Assembly (NCBI GenBank): GCA_020852955.1
Contig: JADYZW010000065.1
Location: 1 to 64,000 of the forward strand
Direction: 5' to 3'
Length of the DNA stretch: 64,000 nt
From: Deltaproteobacteria bacterium
GTDB taxonomy: Bacteria; Desulfobacterota; Binatia; UTPRO1
In this document: positions 1-8,755 of the stretch, in pieces
Layout of the letters: each line of letters begins with the position of its first letter
Numbering within the stretch: the stretch's first letter is position 1
Made by a program: the position numbers and the translations under genes
The notes under the pieces: generated by a model
What the model was told of the DNA's origin: nothing
The model's input: the letters and a program-made list of their open reading frames with translations, nothing else
Databases searched by the model: none

Positions 1-1
1 C

Positions 2-451
2 ACGTGGTTCCAGGCGCAGATGGCGTGCGAGAACGCGGCGAAGCGGCTGCCGTCGAACGCGGAGTGGCAGGGAGCGGTGGTGGGGACGCCGGATCCGGGG
101 CCGGACAACGGCACGACCGACTGCAACACGGGGAGCGTCTTCGCAGTCGCGCTCACGGGCTCGCGCGCGAGCTGCGTGTCGGCGCGCGGCGCGTTCGACA
201 TGGTGGGCAATCTGTACGAATGGGTGGCGGACTGGGTGCCGCCTTCGACGGCGTGCGGGACGTGGAGCGCCGGGGTCAGCCCGACCGGGGACCATCAGTG
301 CCTGGCCGGCGCGGCGACGACCGGAGAACCCGGGGCGTTGCTGCGCGGCGGCCGCTTCTCCAGCGGTGCGGTTGCCGGTCCGCTCGCGGTCCGTGGCTCC
401 GTCGGGCCGTCCGGCGCGGACGACAGCATCGGCTTCCGTTGCGCCCGCTAG
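2..451 (+). CDS. FGE/sulfatase-modifying-factor-fold protein, C-terminal part (probable DGR target protein)
   Basis: The frame is open from the left edge, so the N-terminus is missing; about 149 residues are visible. The hallmarks of the formylglycine-generating-enzyme/C-type-lectin fold are GNLYEWVADW, LLRGG and the terminal GFRCAR. Standalone proteins of this type that end exactly at GFRCAR are common targets of diversity-generating retroelements, where the last 35-40 residues form the variable binding surface. A DGR-type reverse transcriptase remnant lies 195 bases downstream on the same strand, which supports that role over a true sulfatase-activating enzyme. No catalytic Cys pair of FGE is visible in this part. 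The ligand and cell location cannot be told because the N-terminus is outside the window. Confidence 0.75.
   Translation, partial: TWFQAQMACENAAKRLPSNAEWQGAVVGTPDPGPDNGTTDCNTGSVFAVALTGSRASCVSARGAFDMVGNLYEWVADWVPPSTACGTWSAGVSPTGDHQCLAGAATTGEPGALLRGGRFSSGAVAGPLAVRGSVGPSGADDSIGFRCAR
341..448 (+). other. Candidate DGR variable region (VR)
   Basis: This segment encodes the last 36 residues of the target protein, from LRGG to GFRCAR. The residues that vary in this family (here R, F, S, S, V, R, S, V, G, D, D, S) are all encoded by codons ending in C or T, while the fixed framework uses mixed codons. This is what adenine mutagenesis of AAY template codons leaves behind. No matching template repeat was seen in 452-645 or after the RT, so the assignment rests on codon pattern and context. 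Confidence 0.55.
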
Positions 452-645
452 TTGTCCCCTCCGGGTCGACGCTGCCCGGCGGCCTGCTTGCATCGTCTTC
501 ACGGAGACGACGCCCGTGCCAATGGGATGACAGGGCTCCCGTCCCTGGCGTGGCTCGCTCGCGGGGCGCGCTCAATAGTGCAGCAAGGCGGGTCCGGCCA
601 GTAGGCGATCGAACGCCGGGCCCGCCGCCTCTCTCGAGGGCAGAC

Positions 646-1312
646 GTGCGGCGTGAGAAGGGTCTCTTCTCGGAGGTCGTCGACTTCGCCAACCTGTATC
701 GTGCTTTTGCCGGCGCCAGTCACGGCAAGCGCGAACGGCGCGAGGTGCGGGAGTTCGAGTACCATCTCGAACCCCGGCTGTGGGAGATCCGTGACGAGTT
801 GATACGTGGGACGTATGCGTGGGGTCCGTTCCATCGCTTCTGGGTGAACGATCCGAAGCGGCGCGAGATCCGCGCCGCCCCTTCCGCGACCGCGTCGTGC
901 ACCATGCGCTCTTCCACGTGCTCGATCCGATCTTCCGGCGCGGCTTCATCGCCGACAGCTATGCCTGCATTGCGGGCCGCGGGACCCACGGCGCGGTCGA
1001 GCGCTACCAGGCCTTCGTGCGCGCCCGGGCCGGGCGGGGGTATCGCGTGCAGGTCGACGTCAGGCGCTACTTCGCGAGCGTCGACCACGCGGTGCTCCTC
1101 GGGCGACTACGCCGCCGGATCGCGGACCCGCGTCTCCTGACCGTGCTCGAAGCGTTGATTGCCCACGGCGGCGACGAGCCCGGTCGCGGCATGCCGATCG
1201 GGAGCCTCACGAGCCAGCTCTTCGCCAACGTCTATCTCGACGCGCTCGACCACTTCGTGAAGGAGGAGCTGCGGGTGCGGCACTATCTCCGCCACATGGA
1301 CGATGTCCTGCT
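646..1312 (+). pseudogene. DGR-type reverse transcriptase, frameshifted and truncated
   Basis: A GTG at 646 opens a frame with KGLFSEVVDFANLYRAF. The homology then shifts frame within the run gccccttcc near 878-882: one base is missing between REIRAAP and FRDRVVHHALF. The second frame carries RT motifs: DVRRYFASVDH (first catalytic Asp), MPIGSLTSQLFANVYLD, and YLRHMDD (catalytic YxDD, 1282-1302). The IGxLTSQ signature is typical of DGR reverse transcriptases, whereas group II intron enzymes usually have QGxxxSP. Homology stops just after YxDD, where the sequence joins a HepT remnant read on the other strand, so the thumb region is lost. The frameshift could be a sequencing slip in a homopolymer, but the truncation is real in this sequence. 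Confidence 0.8.
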
Positions 1313-1313
1313 C

Positions 1314-1553
1314 GAGGATGGCGGGATTCAGCGCCCGGTAGTCGTGCATTGCGATGGTGCGGAATCCCGTCATGGCGCGCAGGCGATTCGCGAGGTCGGC
1401 GTCCAAAATCTTGTGCTCTTCGAGAATCGTGAAATGTTGCTTCTGTACGTCGACGTCATGGACCGACGTCGGATCGTCCCGCGTCACGGTGCGGATGCGG
1501 TGGAGGCAGCGGCCAATCGAGGCCAGCTTCGCGAGCAGCACGTCGGACGTCAT
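1314..1553 (-). pseudogene. HepT-like toxin remnant (internal deletion)
   Basis: Read from ATG at 1553, the frame begins MTSDVLLAKLASIGRCLHRI and later has LDADLANRLRAMTGFRTIAM followed by HDYRALNPAIL. These are the N- and C-terminal parts of HepT-family (DUF86) ribonuclease toxins. The RxxxxHxY catalytic motif is present as RTIAMHDY. Roughly 45 residues normally lying between DVDVQ and the C-terminal helix are missing, replaced by a short junction. The frame runs without a stop into antisense RT sequence, so the natural end is also lost. I infer an inactivated toxin whose 3' end was joined to the truncated RT. Confidence 0.6.
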
Positions 1554-1648
1554 CGTTGCCGCGGTTCCATTGCCGCGGGATTCAGCGTCGCGACGATGGC
1601 CGCGGTGGCCGCGGCGAGAGGGCCTTCCGGAGGTCGGTCGAGGCGCAT
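1550..1648 (-). pseudogene. Short MntA-like antitoxin remnant
   Basis: A 32-codon frame starts at ATG 1648 and ends in TGA that overlaps the HepT-like start as ATGA. In intact pairs the nucleotidyltransferase antitoxin MntA lies in exactly this position and overlap. The product contains AAATAAIVATLNP, which fits the first helix of such proteins, but the GSRARG nucleotidyltransferase motif is absent. Assignment depends mainly on position; a chance short frame is possible. Confidence 0.35.
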
Positions 1649-1811
1649 GGTCCGACCATCGTCCCCGCGAGGACAGGATGCACGCCTTGCCCCGATGCGA
1701 GCGCCATCGGCGTGCGCACTGACCGCCTGCGGCAGCGGCTGGTCTGCTCACGCGACCGGTCGTGCCGGGAGGCTGTTGTTCGGGAGGACGCTCCGTGGTT
1801 TGGATACGCAC

Positions 1812-2132
1812 GTGCCGACGATTCGCATCACGCCGCGTGCCGCCGAGGTCGTGGCGCGCGTCCGCGCCGCGCGGACGGGCGCGCTCAGCTTCACCATCGA
1901 CGGCGGCTGCTGCGAGGGCACGGCGCCGCATCTCTTCGAGGACGCGGTGCTCGCGGGCGTCGAGCCGGTCGGCGAGGTCGCGGGCGTGTCCGTCTATCTC
2001 CAGGCCGCGATGGTGCGCCCGTTCGCGGACGCCGACGTCACGATCGACGTCGTCGACGAGCCGATGTCGGACGCGATGTCGCTCGAGACCGCGTACGGCC
2101 TCCGCTTCGTGCTGCGGGAGGGCGCACCCTAG
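1812..2132 (+). CDS. DUF779 family protein
   Basis: A protein of 106 residues from GTG 1812. It matches the DUF779 pattern: an N-terminal helix (ITPRAAEVVARVRAARTG), the GGCCEGTAPHLF Cys-Cys motif, GEVAGVSVYL, and a late DVVDEPMSDAMSLETAYGLRF. Members are often encoded beside aldehyde dehydrogenases, but no such gene is here and the biochemical role is unknown. The paired Cys could bind a metal. The stop codon shares bases with the stop of the convergent glycosyltransferase (four-base tail overlap around CTAG). Upstream lies the degraded DGR/toxin region. Confidence 0.75.
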   Translation: MPTIRITPRAAEVVARVRAARTGALSFTIDGGCCEGTAPHLFEDAVLAGVEPVGEVAGVSVYLQAAMVRPFADADVTIDVVDEPMSDAMSLETAYGLRFVLREGAP

Positions 2133-5059
2133 GCTCGCGGGCCGGCCGACGGCCGGTGATACGTCCGGAAGGTTAGGCTGCCGGGAGCGGGCGCGTGGTC
2201 GAGATGGAGGCCGCCCGGCGGGGTGTCGCCGTGTCCGGCGACGTAGGTCCAGAGCGTCGGGCCGGTCGCAGGGCCGCCGTCCGACTCGATCCAGAGGTAG
2301 AGCTCGCGGCCGGCGCTGTCCTCGATCGGCGCGAAGGTCGCCGCGACCCAGGCGCCGTCGGCGAACGAGGCCGCGTCGACGACGGCGGCACGGAGCGGCG
2401 TCGTCGCGCGGGGTGAGTCGGCGAGCCGGAGGTGGAGCCGCTGTGGATGGCGGCGTCCGTCGGTGCCGATGCGGACGTCGACGCGGCAGAGGCCGTCGGC
2501 GCTCGCGCGAAAGGTCTGACCGAAGGTCCGTCCGCCCGTCACGAAGGCCGACGGTGTGTCGCTCGCTTCGACCGCGGTCCCGGGCGCGAGGTCGTCCGGC
2601 GGGAGATCGCATCGACCGGTCTCCGCGAACGCGGCGGTCGCGGGCGGCGGCTCCGCGGCCGTCGTCGGTCGAAGCGCGGCAGCCTCCCGCGCACGCGCGA
2701 ACGCGTCGAGGAGCGCGTCGGCGAGCGCCGCCGGCGTCGCGTGCAGGAAGACGTCGTCACGGGCGCGATTGCCGAGCCGGCGGCGGAGCGCCGGCTCGTC
2801 GACGAGCGCCAGCAGCCGCTGCTCCCACTCGGCCGGCGTCGCGGCGAGGAGGCCGTTCTCGCCATGGCGGATCGCCCGGCGATACGCGGACGTGGGGCTC
2901 GCGACGGTCGGCAGGCCGAGTGCACCGGCCTCCAGGTACTTCACCTCGCTCTTGGCGTCGCTGAACGGGTCGGGTCGGAGTGGTGCGAGCTGGACGTCGG
3001 CCGCGGCGAGCGCGGCAAGCGTCTCGGGCCAGGGCAGGAACGGCTGCCGGTCGATCCGTCCGGCGAACGGAGCCAGGGCGGGATGCGCGCCGAGGTGACC
3101 GCCGAGCCGAAGACGCGCGCGCGGCCGCGCCGTCAGGACCCGCGCCAGCACGGGCGCGACGAGCGCGAAGTCGAGCTCGTGCATGGTCGTGCCACTCTGG
3201 TAGGCGAGCACGACATCGGCGGCGGCGGTGCGTGCGGGCGCGGCCGCCCGCGCGCGCGCGAGTCGCTCCACGACCGCGAGCGCGCCGAGCCCGAGGCCGT
3301 TGCGCGCGACGAAGGCCGGCGAGCCGAGGCGGGCGGCGGCCTCGGCGAGCGGCTCCGTGGCGCCGAGGAAGGCGTCGCACGCGCGGAGCGCCGCCGCGTA
3401 GCGCGCGGTCGCGGCGAGCCACCAGGCGCGTTGGTTCTCGGGGAGCATGGCGAGCGCGTCGTGCGGGGTCGCCGCCGGATCGAAGAGGAGGTCGTCGCAC
3501 GAGTAGACGAGCGGCTTGCCGCAGGCGCGCGCCCATCCGAGGCAGGCGTCGAGCCACGGGCTCATCGGCGCGCGGTATACGACGACGATGCCCGCGGCGG
3601 CGATCGCGGCCGGCGCGTCGGGATCGCTCCACCAGAGGGCGCGGCTCGCGACGCCCCGCGCGGCGAGCGCGTCGCGGAGGTGGGTCACGCGGTAGCGGTA
3701 CGGCGCGCCGTCGCAGCCGGCGAGGAAGAGGGCCGGCGCGAGCGACGCGTGCGCGGGGGCGCGTCGCGACGAGCCCAGCCGCGCGCGGTCGTGCGCGTCC
3801 ACCGGTACGTGCGGGGGCGGCGCCGCAGGTTCGGCGCGGAGCTCGGCGTAGATGCGCTCGAGGGCGTCGATCTGCGCGTCCATCGCCGGCGTCGCCGTTG
3901 TCGCCGCCCCGGCCGCGAGCCTCTCGGCGAGGCCGGGCTCGACGACGAAGCGCCGCAGGCACGCCGCGAGGTCGTCGGCGTCGCCAGTCGCAAAGACGAG
4001 CCCGTTGTGCCCGGGCCGCACGATCTCGAGCGGCCCGCCGCAGTCGCTCGCGATCACCGGCACGCCCGCGGCGAGCGCCTCGCGGGTCACGAGCGAGTAC
4101 GACTCGCGCATGCGCGACGGCACGACCAGGCAGTCGAGGGTGGCGAGCACGGCCGGCAGTTCGGCCGGTGCGAAGGCGGGCGCGACGACGATGCGGTCGT
4201 CGACCGTGAGCGGGACGGGCAGGGCGTGGCCGACGCGGTCGACGAGCGCGCGGCCGAGGCCGCGCCGCCGCACCGCGCCGCCCGCATACACGGCGACCTC
4301 GAAGCCGCCGCAGGCGGCCCGGTCGGCGGCCGCGAGCAGCGTCGGCAGGCCCTTCATGCGGTGATCCGGACCGCCGAACCACCCGAAGCGGACGGGGCCC
4401 GGACGGCGCGCGGGCCGCGGACCGCGCGGCGTGATGCCGTTCGGGACGACGCCGACGCGCGCCGCCGGCACGCCGTTCGCGATCGCCGCGTCGGCGAGCA
4501 GGCGCGACGGCGTGAGGATGCGATCGGCGTACGCGAGGCACGTCTCGAGGTGGACGCGCCGGGCGACGAAGTCGAGGCCGGGCGCGCAGCCGCAGCGCTC
4601 GGACGCGACGCGCTGCGGGCAGACGTAGTCGGTGTCGTCGACGAGAAAGAGGCGCGCGCACCACCACCACCAGTCGTGCATCGTCACGACGACCGGCACG
4701 CCGTGCGCGCGCGCCACCGCGAGGAGGTCGGCGCCGAGCGCCTGGATGCTGTGGAAGTGGACGACGTCGGGGCGCGCGCGCGCGAGGAAGCGCGCGAAGA
4801 CGGGGGCCACCTCGGGGTGGCGATAGGCGCGCGCGCCGAGCGCGTCGTAGCCGGCTGCGGCGTTCACGCCGGTCACCGGGATCCCGTCGACCTCCCAGCG
4901 GCTCTCCGCGTAGGGCGGCGCGTTGCCGTGCGGGCGGCCGCAGAAGACCTCGACCGCGTGCCCGCGCGCGCGCAGGGCGCGGCTCGTCGCCGCGCACGCG
5001 AGCGTGGCGCCGCCGACGAAGTCCGGCGGGAAGAGGGTGATGACCTGCGCTAGCCGCAG
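2129..5059 (-). CDS. Tandem GT4-type glycosyltransferase with C-terminal beta-sandwich domain
   Basis: About 976 residues. Residues 1 to about 410 form a GT4 glycosyltransferase: N-terminal LAQVITLFPPDFVGGATL, VVHFHSIQ, VVPNGI, and the EALAAGVPVIASDCGGPLEI nucleotide-sugar site. A second glycosyltransferase-like domain follows (about 435-790: LAGCDGAPYRYRVTHLRDAL, VVYRAPMS, LVYSCDDLLFD, KYLEAGALGLPTVAS). The last 170 residues look like a beta-sandwich domain found in some surface-polysaccharide glycosyltransferases. Homology reaches upstream of the first ATG (4876) to LRLAQV, where the only sensible start is CTG at 5059, seven bases after GGAG. It probably builds surface glycans. The gene is divergent from the ABC exporter. 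Confidence 0.85.
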   Translation of the reverse strand: MRLAQVITLFPPDFVGGATLACAATSRALRARGHAVEVFCGRPHGNAPPYAESRWEVDGIPVTGVNAAAGYDALGARAYRHPEVAPVFARFLARARPDVVHFHSIQALGADLLAVARAHGVPVVVTMHDWWWWCARLFLVDDTDYVCPQRVASERCGCAPGLDFVARRVHLETCLAYADRILTPSRLLADAAIANGVPAARVGVVPNGITPRGPRPARRPGPVRFGWFGGPDHRMKGLPTLLAAADRAACGGFEVAVYAGGAVRRRGLGRALVDRVGHALPVPLTVDDRIVVAPAFAPAELPAVLATLDCLVVPSRMRESYSLVTREALAAGVPVIASDCGGPLEIVRPGHNGLVFATGDADDLAACLRRFVVEPGLAERLAAGAATTATPAMDAQIDALERIYAELRAEPAAPPPHVPVDAHDRARLGSSRRAPAHASLAPALFLAGCDGAPYRYRVTHLRDALAARGVASRALWWSDPDAPAAIAAAGIVVVYRAPMSPWLDACLGWARACGKPLVYSCDDLLFDPAATPHDALAMLPENQRAWWLAATARYAAALRACDAFLGATEPLAEAAARLGSPAFVARNGLGLGALAVVERLARARAAAPARTAAADVVLAYQSGTTMHELDFALVAPVLARVLTARPRARLRLGGHLGAHPALAPFAGRIDRQPFLPWPETLAALAAADVQLAPLRPDPFSDAKSEVKYLEAGALGLPTVASPTSAYRRAIRHGENGLLAATPAEWEQRLLALVDEPALRRRLGNRARDDVFLHATPAALADALLDAFARAREAAALRPTTAAEPPPATAAFAETGRCDLPPDDLAPGTAVEASDTPSAFVTGGRTFGQTFRASADGLCRVDVRIGTDGRRHPQRLHLRLADSPRATTPLRAAVVDAASFADGAWVAATFAPIEDSAGRELYLWIESDGGPATGPTLWTYVAGHGDTPPGGLHLDHAPAPGSLTFRTYHRPSAGPRA

Positions 5060-5097
5060 ATCGCGACTCCGCGAGCGCGGCCGCGCGGCGCGCGACC

Positions 5098-5126
5098 TTC
5101 CGTCACCGGAACCGGTGGGTTATAGC
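5098..5126 (+). promoter_or_regulatory. Promoter with operator-like repeat for the ABC exporter operon
   Basis: TATAGC at 5121-5126 sits 11 bases before the ATG; a weak -35 (TTCCGT, 5098-5103) is 17 bases upstream. The spacer holds a perfect inverted repeat, CACCGG-AA-CCGGTG (5104-5117), a plausible repressor site. The expected transcript start lies only a few bases before the start codon. Confidence 0.45.
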
Positions 5127-5137
5127 TCCACCTCTTC

Positions 5138-6877
5138 ATGCGGCGGCTCTGGTCATACATGATCCGCTACCAGGGCCGCTACGCGCTCGGACTCGCCTGC
5201 CTGCTCGCGACCGGGACCCTGGCGATGACGGTGCCCTATCTGCTGAAGCGCGCCGTGGACACGATCGCGGCGGGCGGGCCGCCGGCCGCCGTCGCGTGGT
5301 TCGCCCTCGGGATCGTCGCGATCGCGGTCGCGCAGAGCGTCGTCCGCACCTGCTCGCGCTTCCTCATCTTCAACGTCGGTCGCGACATCGAATACGACCT
5401 GCGGAACGACCTTTTCGCGCACCTCGAGCGGCTGCCGCTCGCGTACTACCAGACGCAGCAGACCGGCGACCTGATGTCGCGGCTCGTGAACGACATCACC
5501 GCGGTGCGCATGCTGCTCGGCGTCGGCTTCCTGAACCTCGTCAACACCCCGATCTACTACCTCTACGCCGTGACCATCATGGCCTCCATGGACTGGCGGC
5601 TGACGCTCGCGTCGCTCGTGCCGTACCCGCTCGTGCTGGTGATCGTGAAGCGGACGAGCCGGCAGCTCATGGAGCGCACCCTCAAGACGCAGGAGGGGCT
5701 CGCCGCCATGAGCAGCCGGGTGCAGGAAAACCTCTCCGGCATCCACGTCGTCCAGGCCTACGTGCGCGAACAGGCCGAGATCGATGCGTTCGCGCGCCTG
5801 AACGAGACCTTCTCGGCGCAGAACATGGCGCTCGCGAAGGTGCGCGGGATCATCATGCCGGTCATGCGCGGCGTGAGCACGCTCACGACGCTCGTCGTGC
5901 TCTGGTACGGCGGCAGCCGGGTGATCGCGGGGCGCCTGAGCCTCGGCGACCTCGTCGCCTTCATCGGGTATCTGCATATCCTCGCGTGGCCGACGATGGC
6001 GCTCGGCTGGATGCTCTCGATCCTGCAGCGCGGCCGCGCGGCGCTCCAACGCCTCGAGGTCGTCTTCCAGGCCGCGCCCGCGATCGACGATCGCCTGGCG
6101 ACGCCGCTCGATCGGCCGCTCGCCGGCGCTCTCGCGTTCCGGCAGGTCGCTTTCGCGTACGAGGGGCGCGCGAGCGGGCGGCGGGCGCTCGTGGACGTCG
6201 ACGTCGAGCTGCCGGCGGGCGCGACGCTCGCCCTGGTCGGCCGCACCGGCAGCGGGAAGACGAGCCTCGTTCAGCTCCTGCCGCGTCTCTTCGACGCGAC
6301 GGCCGGTCGCGTCGAGATCGACGGTCGCGACGTCCGTACGATCCCCCTCGCGACCCTGCGGCGCGCGATCGGCTACGTGCCGCAGGATCCCTTCCTCTTC
6401 TCGCGGAGCGTCCGCGACAACATCCGCTTCGGCGCGCCGGCGGCCGACGCCGCCGCCGTGCAGCGCGTCGCCGAGATCGCCGCGCTCGACCGGGACATCG
6501 CCGAGCTGCCGCGCGGCTACGACACCATCGTCGGGGAGCGCGGCATCACGCTCTCGGGCGGGCAGAAGCAGCGCGTGACGCTGGCGCGCGCGCTCCTGGT
6601 CGACCCCGCGATCCTGATTCTCGACGACGCGCTCTCGAGCGTCGATACCGAAACCGAGCGGCGCATTCTCGGGCGGCTCCGCGGCGTGATGCGCGCGCGC
6701 ACGAGCATCATCATCGCGCATCGCATCTCGACGGTCATGGAGGCGGACCTGATCCTCGTCCTCGACGACGGGCGCGTCGTCGAGGTCGGCGACCACGCCG
6801 CGCTCCTCGCGCGCGACGGCTCCTACGCCGATCTCTTCCGGCGCCAGCGCCTGGCCGAGGAGCTGGAGGCGCTGTGA
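5138..6877 (+). CDS. ABC exporter half-transporter with degenerate catalytic site
   Basis: A 579-residue type IV (MsbA/BmrCD-like) ABC exporter: six-helix membrane domain (about 1-310) and nucleotide-binding domain (about 330-570). Walker A is GRTGSGKTS near residue 368, the signature LSGGQ is near 472, Walker B is ILILDD near 492-497, and the switch His is near 528. The residue after Walker B is Asp497 rather than the catalytic Glu. In heterodimeric exporters such as TM287/288 and BmrCD one subunit carries this degenerate site. Its partner follows with a GTGA overlap. Likely substrates are lipids or drugs in the inner membrane; nothing nearby fixes this. Confidence 0.9.
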   Translation: MRRLWSYMIRYQGRYALGLACLLATGTLAMTVPYLLKRAVDTIAAGGPPAAVAWFALGIVAIAVAQSVVRTCSRFLIFNVGRDIEYDLRNDLFAHLERLPLAYYQTQQTGDLMSRLVNDITAVRMLLGVGFLNLVNTPIYYLYAVTIMASMDWRLTLASLVPYPLVLVIVKRTSRQLMERTLKTQEGLAAMSSRVQENLSGIHVVQAYVREQAEIDAFARLNETFSAQNMALAKVRGIIMPVMRGVSTLTTLVVLWYGGSRVIAGRLSLGDLVAFIGYLHILAWPTMALGWMLSILQRGRAALQRLEVVFQAAPAIDDRLATPLDRPLAGALAFRQVAFAYEGRASGRRALVDVDVELPAGATLALVGRTGSGKTSLVQLLPRLFDATAGRVEIDGRDVRTIPLATLRRAIGYVPQDPFLFSRSVRDNIRFGAPAADAAAVQRVAEIAALDRDIAELPRGYDTIVGERGITLSGGQKQRVTLARALLVDPAILILDDALSSVDTETERRILGRLRGVMRARTSIIIAHRISTVMEADLILVLDDGRVVEVGDHAALLARDGSYADLFRRQRLAEELEAL

Positions 6878-8754
6878 CGGACGAGGCGGGTCGGCCGGGA
6901 CGCGTCACGCCGCTGCGACCGCGGCGCGCCGCTGCGGAGGAGAGCCTCAAGCGCGCGCTCGACCCGCACGGCGAGGAGGCGCTCGGGAAGGCCTACGACG
7001 CCCGGCTGATCCGCCGGCTCTGGACGTTCATCCGCCCCTATCGGCGCATCTTCTGGCTCTCCGTCGCCTGCCTGCCGTTGAACGCCGCCTGCATGCTGGC
7101 GCAACCGTACATCCTGAAGCTCGCCATCGACCGGTACGTGAGCGCCGGCGACGCGCGGGGGCTCGGGCGCATGGGCCTCGTCTACGTCGCGGCGATCGTC
7201 GGTGAGTGCGCGTTCTTCTACGCGCAGTACTACCTCACCATGCTGGTCGCGCAGCGCAGCCTGGCCGACCTGCGCGTGCGGGTGTTCGCCCACGTGCAGC
7301 GCCTGCCGATGAGCTACTTCGACCGCCATCCGGTCGGCCGCCTGGTCACGCGTCTGACCTCGGACGTCGACGTGCTGAACGAGATGTTCGCCGCCGGCGC
7401 CATGACGATCTTCATGGACGTGCTCACGATGCTCGGGATCGTCGTCATCATGCTGGGCCTCGACGCCCGTCTCGCGCTGGCGGCGTTGGCGCTCATGCCG
7501 GTGCTCGTCGTCGGCATCGACTTCTTCCGCCGCGCCGCGCGCCGGACCTACCGACAGATCCGGGAGCGGATCGCGCGATTGAACTCGTACCTCCAGGAAG
7601 CCCTGTCCGGGATGACGATCATCCAGCTCTTCGCGCGCGAACGGCGCTGCTTCGAGGAGTTCGACGCGCTCAACGACGAGCACCGCGAGGCGAATCACTG
7701 GTCGAACATCTACGAGGCCGCGCTCTTCTCGATGGTGGAGGCGCTCGCCAGCATCTCGGGAGCGCTCGTGGTGTGGTGGGCGGCGGGTGACATCCTCGCC
7801 GGCGCGATCGCCTTCGGGACCCTCGTGGCCTTCCTCGAGTACATCCAGCGCTTCTTCATTCCGATCCGCGAGTTCAGCATCAAGTACGCCGTCATGCAGT
7901 CGGCGATGGCGTCGGCGGAGCGGGTCTTCCAGCTTCTCGACACGCCGCCCGCGATCGTATCGCCGGCGCGGGCGTACGCGCCCGAACGCGTGCGCGGGAC
8001 GATCGAGTTCGACCACGTCTGGTTCGCCTACAAGGGCGAGGACTGGGTCCTGCGGGACGTGAGCCTCGCGGTGGGCGCGGGTGAGAAGATCGCGATCGTC
8101 GGTGCGACGGGATCGGGGAAGACGAGCCTCATCAAGCTGCTCGCACGCTTCTACGAGGTGAGCCGGGGCGCGATCCGCGTGGACGGCGTCGACGTGCGGG
8201 ACTGGGACCTGGCGTCGCTTCGGCGGCGCATCGGCGTCGTGCTGCAGGACGTGTTCCTCTTCAGCGGCGACGTCGCCGGCAACATCTCGCTCGGCCGTCC
8301 GGAGATCGACACGGCCGCCATCGAGGAGGTCGCCCGGCGTGTGCATGCCTGGGAGTTCATCGGACGGCTGCCCGGCGGGCTGCACGAGAGGGTTCGCGAG
8401 CGGGGCTCGAACCTGTCCACGGGTCAGCGCCAGCTGCTCGCGTTCGCGCGGGCGCTCGCTTACGATCCGGCGATCCTGGTGCTGGACGAGGCGACCTCGA
8501 GCGTGGACACGGAGACCGAGATGGTGATCCAGGACGCGCTCGCGACCCTCATGCGCGACCGCACGGCGCTCGTGATCGCGCACCGGCTCACGACGATCGA
8601 GCACTCCGACCGCATCGTGGTCCTGCATCACGGCGCCGTCCGCGAGACGGGCACCCACCGCGAACTGATCGCGGCGCGGGGCATCTACCACCGGCTCTAC
8701 GAACTCCAGTACGCGCTCGCCGACGACGCGGCGGCGGGACGGGCGGCGCGCTGA
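6874..8754 (+). CDS. ABC exporter half-transporter, catalytically competent partner
   Basis: A 626-residue exporter subunit starting at GTG 6874, overlapping the previous stop as GTGA. It has a basic N-terminal extension of about 45 residues before the membrane domain. Walker A is GATGSGKTS near residue 410 and Walker B is ILVLDE with Glu539 in the catalytic place. The signature is LSTGQ (near 514) instead of LSGGQ, another asymmetry seen in heterodimeric exporters. Its consensus Walker B pairs with the degenerate Walker B of the first subunit. The two products almost certainly form one transporter. The next gene, pcm, follows after one base, so all three may share a transcript. Confidence 0.9.
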   Translation: MTDEAGRPGRVTPLRPRRAAAEESLKRALDPHGEEALGKAYDARLIRRLWTFIRPYRRIFWLSVACLPLNAACMLAQPYILKLAIDRYVSAGDARGLGRMGLVYVAAIVGECAFFYAQYYLTMLVAQRSLADLRVRVFAHVQRLPMSYFDRHPVGRLVTRLTSDVDVLNEMFAAGAMTIFMDVLTMLGIVVIMLGLDARLALAALALMPVLVVGIDFFRRAARRTYRQIRERIARLNSYLQEALSGMTIIQLFARERRCFEEFDALNDEHREANHWSNIYEAALFSMVEALASISGALVVWWAAGDILAGAIAFGTLVAFLEYIQRFFIPIREFSIKYAVMQSAMASAERVFQLLDTPPAIVSPARAYAPERVRGTIEFDHVWFAYKGEDWVLRDVSLAVGAGEKIAIVGATGSGKTSLIKLLARFYEVSRGAIRVDGVDVRDWDLASLRRRIGVVLQDVFLFSGDVAGNISLGRPEIDTAAIEEVARRVHAWEFIGRLPGGLHERVRERGSNLSTGQRQLLAFARALAYDPAILVLDEATSSVDTETEMVIQDALATLMRDRTALVIAHRLTTIEHSDRIVVLHHGAVRETGTHRELIAARGIYHRLYELQYALADDAAAGRAAR

Positions 8755-8755
8755 C

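Noticed and set aside
452..645. Possible DGR template repeat or accessory gene between target and RT
   Set aside because: No stretch similar to the variable region and no convincing frame was found.
4..1140. Long plus-strand frame across the first kilobase in frame 1
   Set aside because: Only 646 to about 880 shows protein homology; the earlier part is out of frame with the target protein and of shadow composition.
2432..5053. 873-codon plus-strand open frame opposite the glycosyltransferase
   Set aside because: Arg/Glu-rich composition typical of antisense frames in GC-rich DNA; the minus-strand frame has clear domain motifs.
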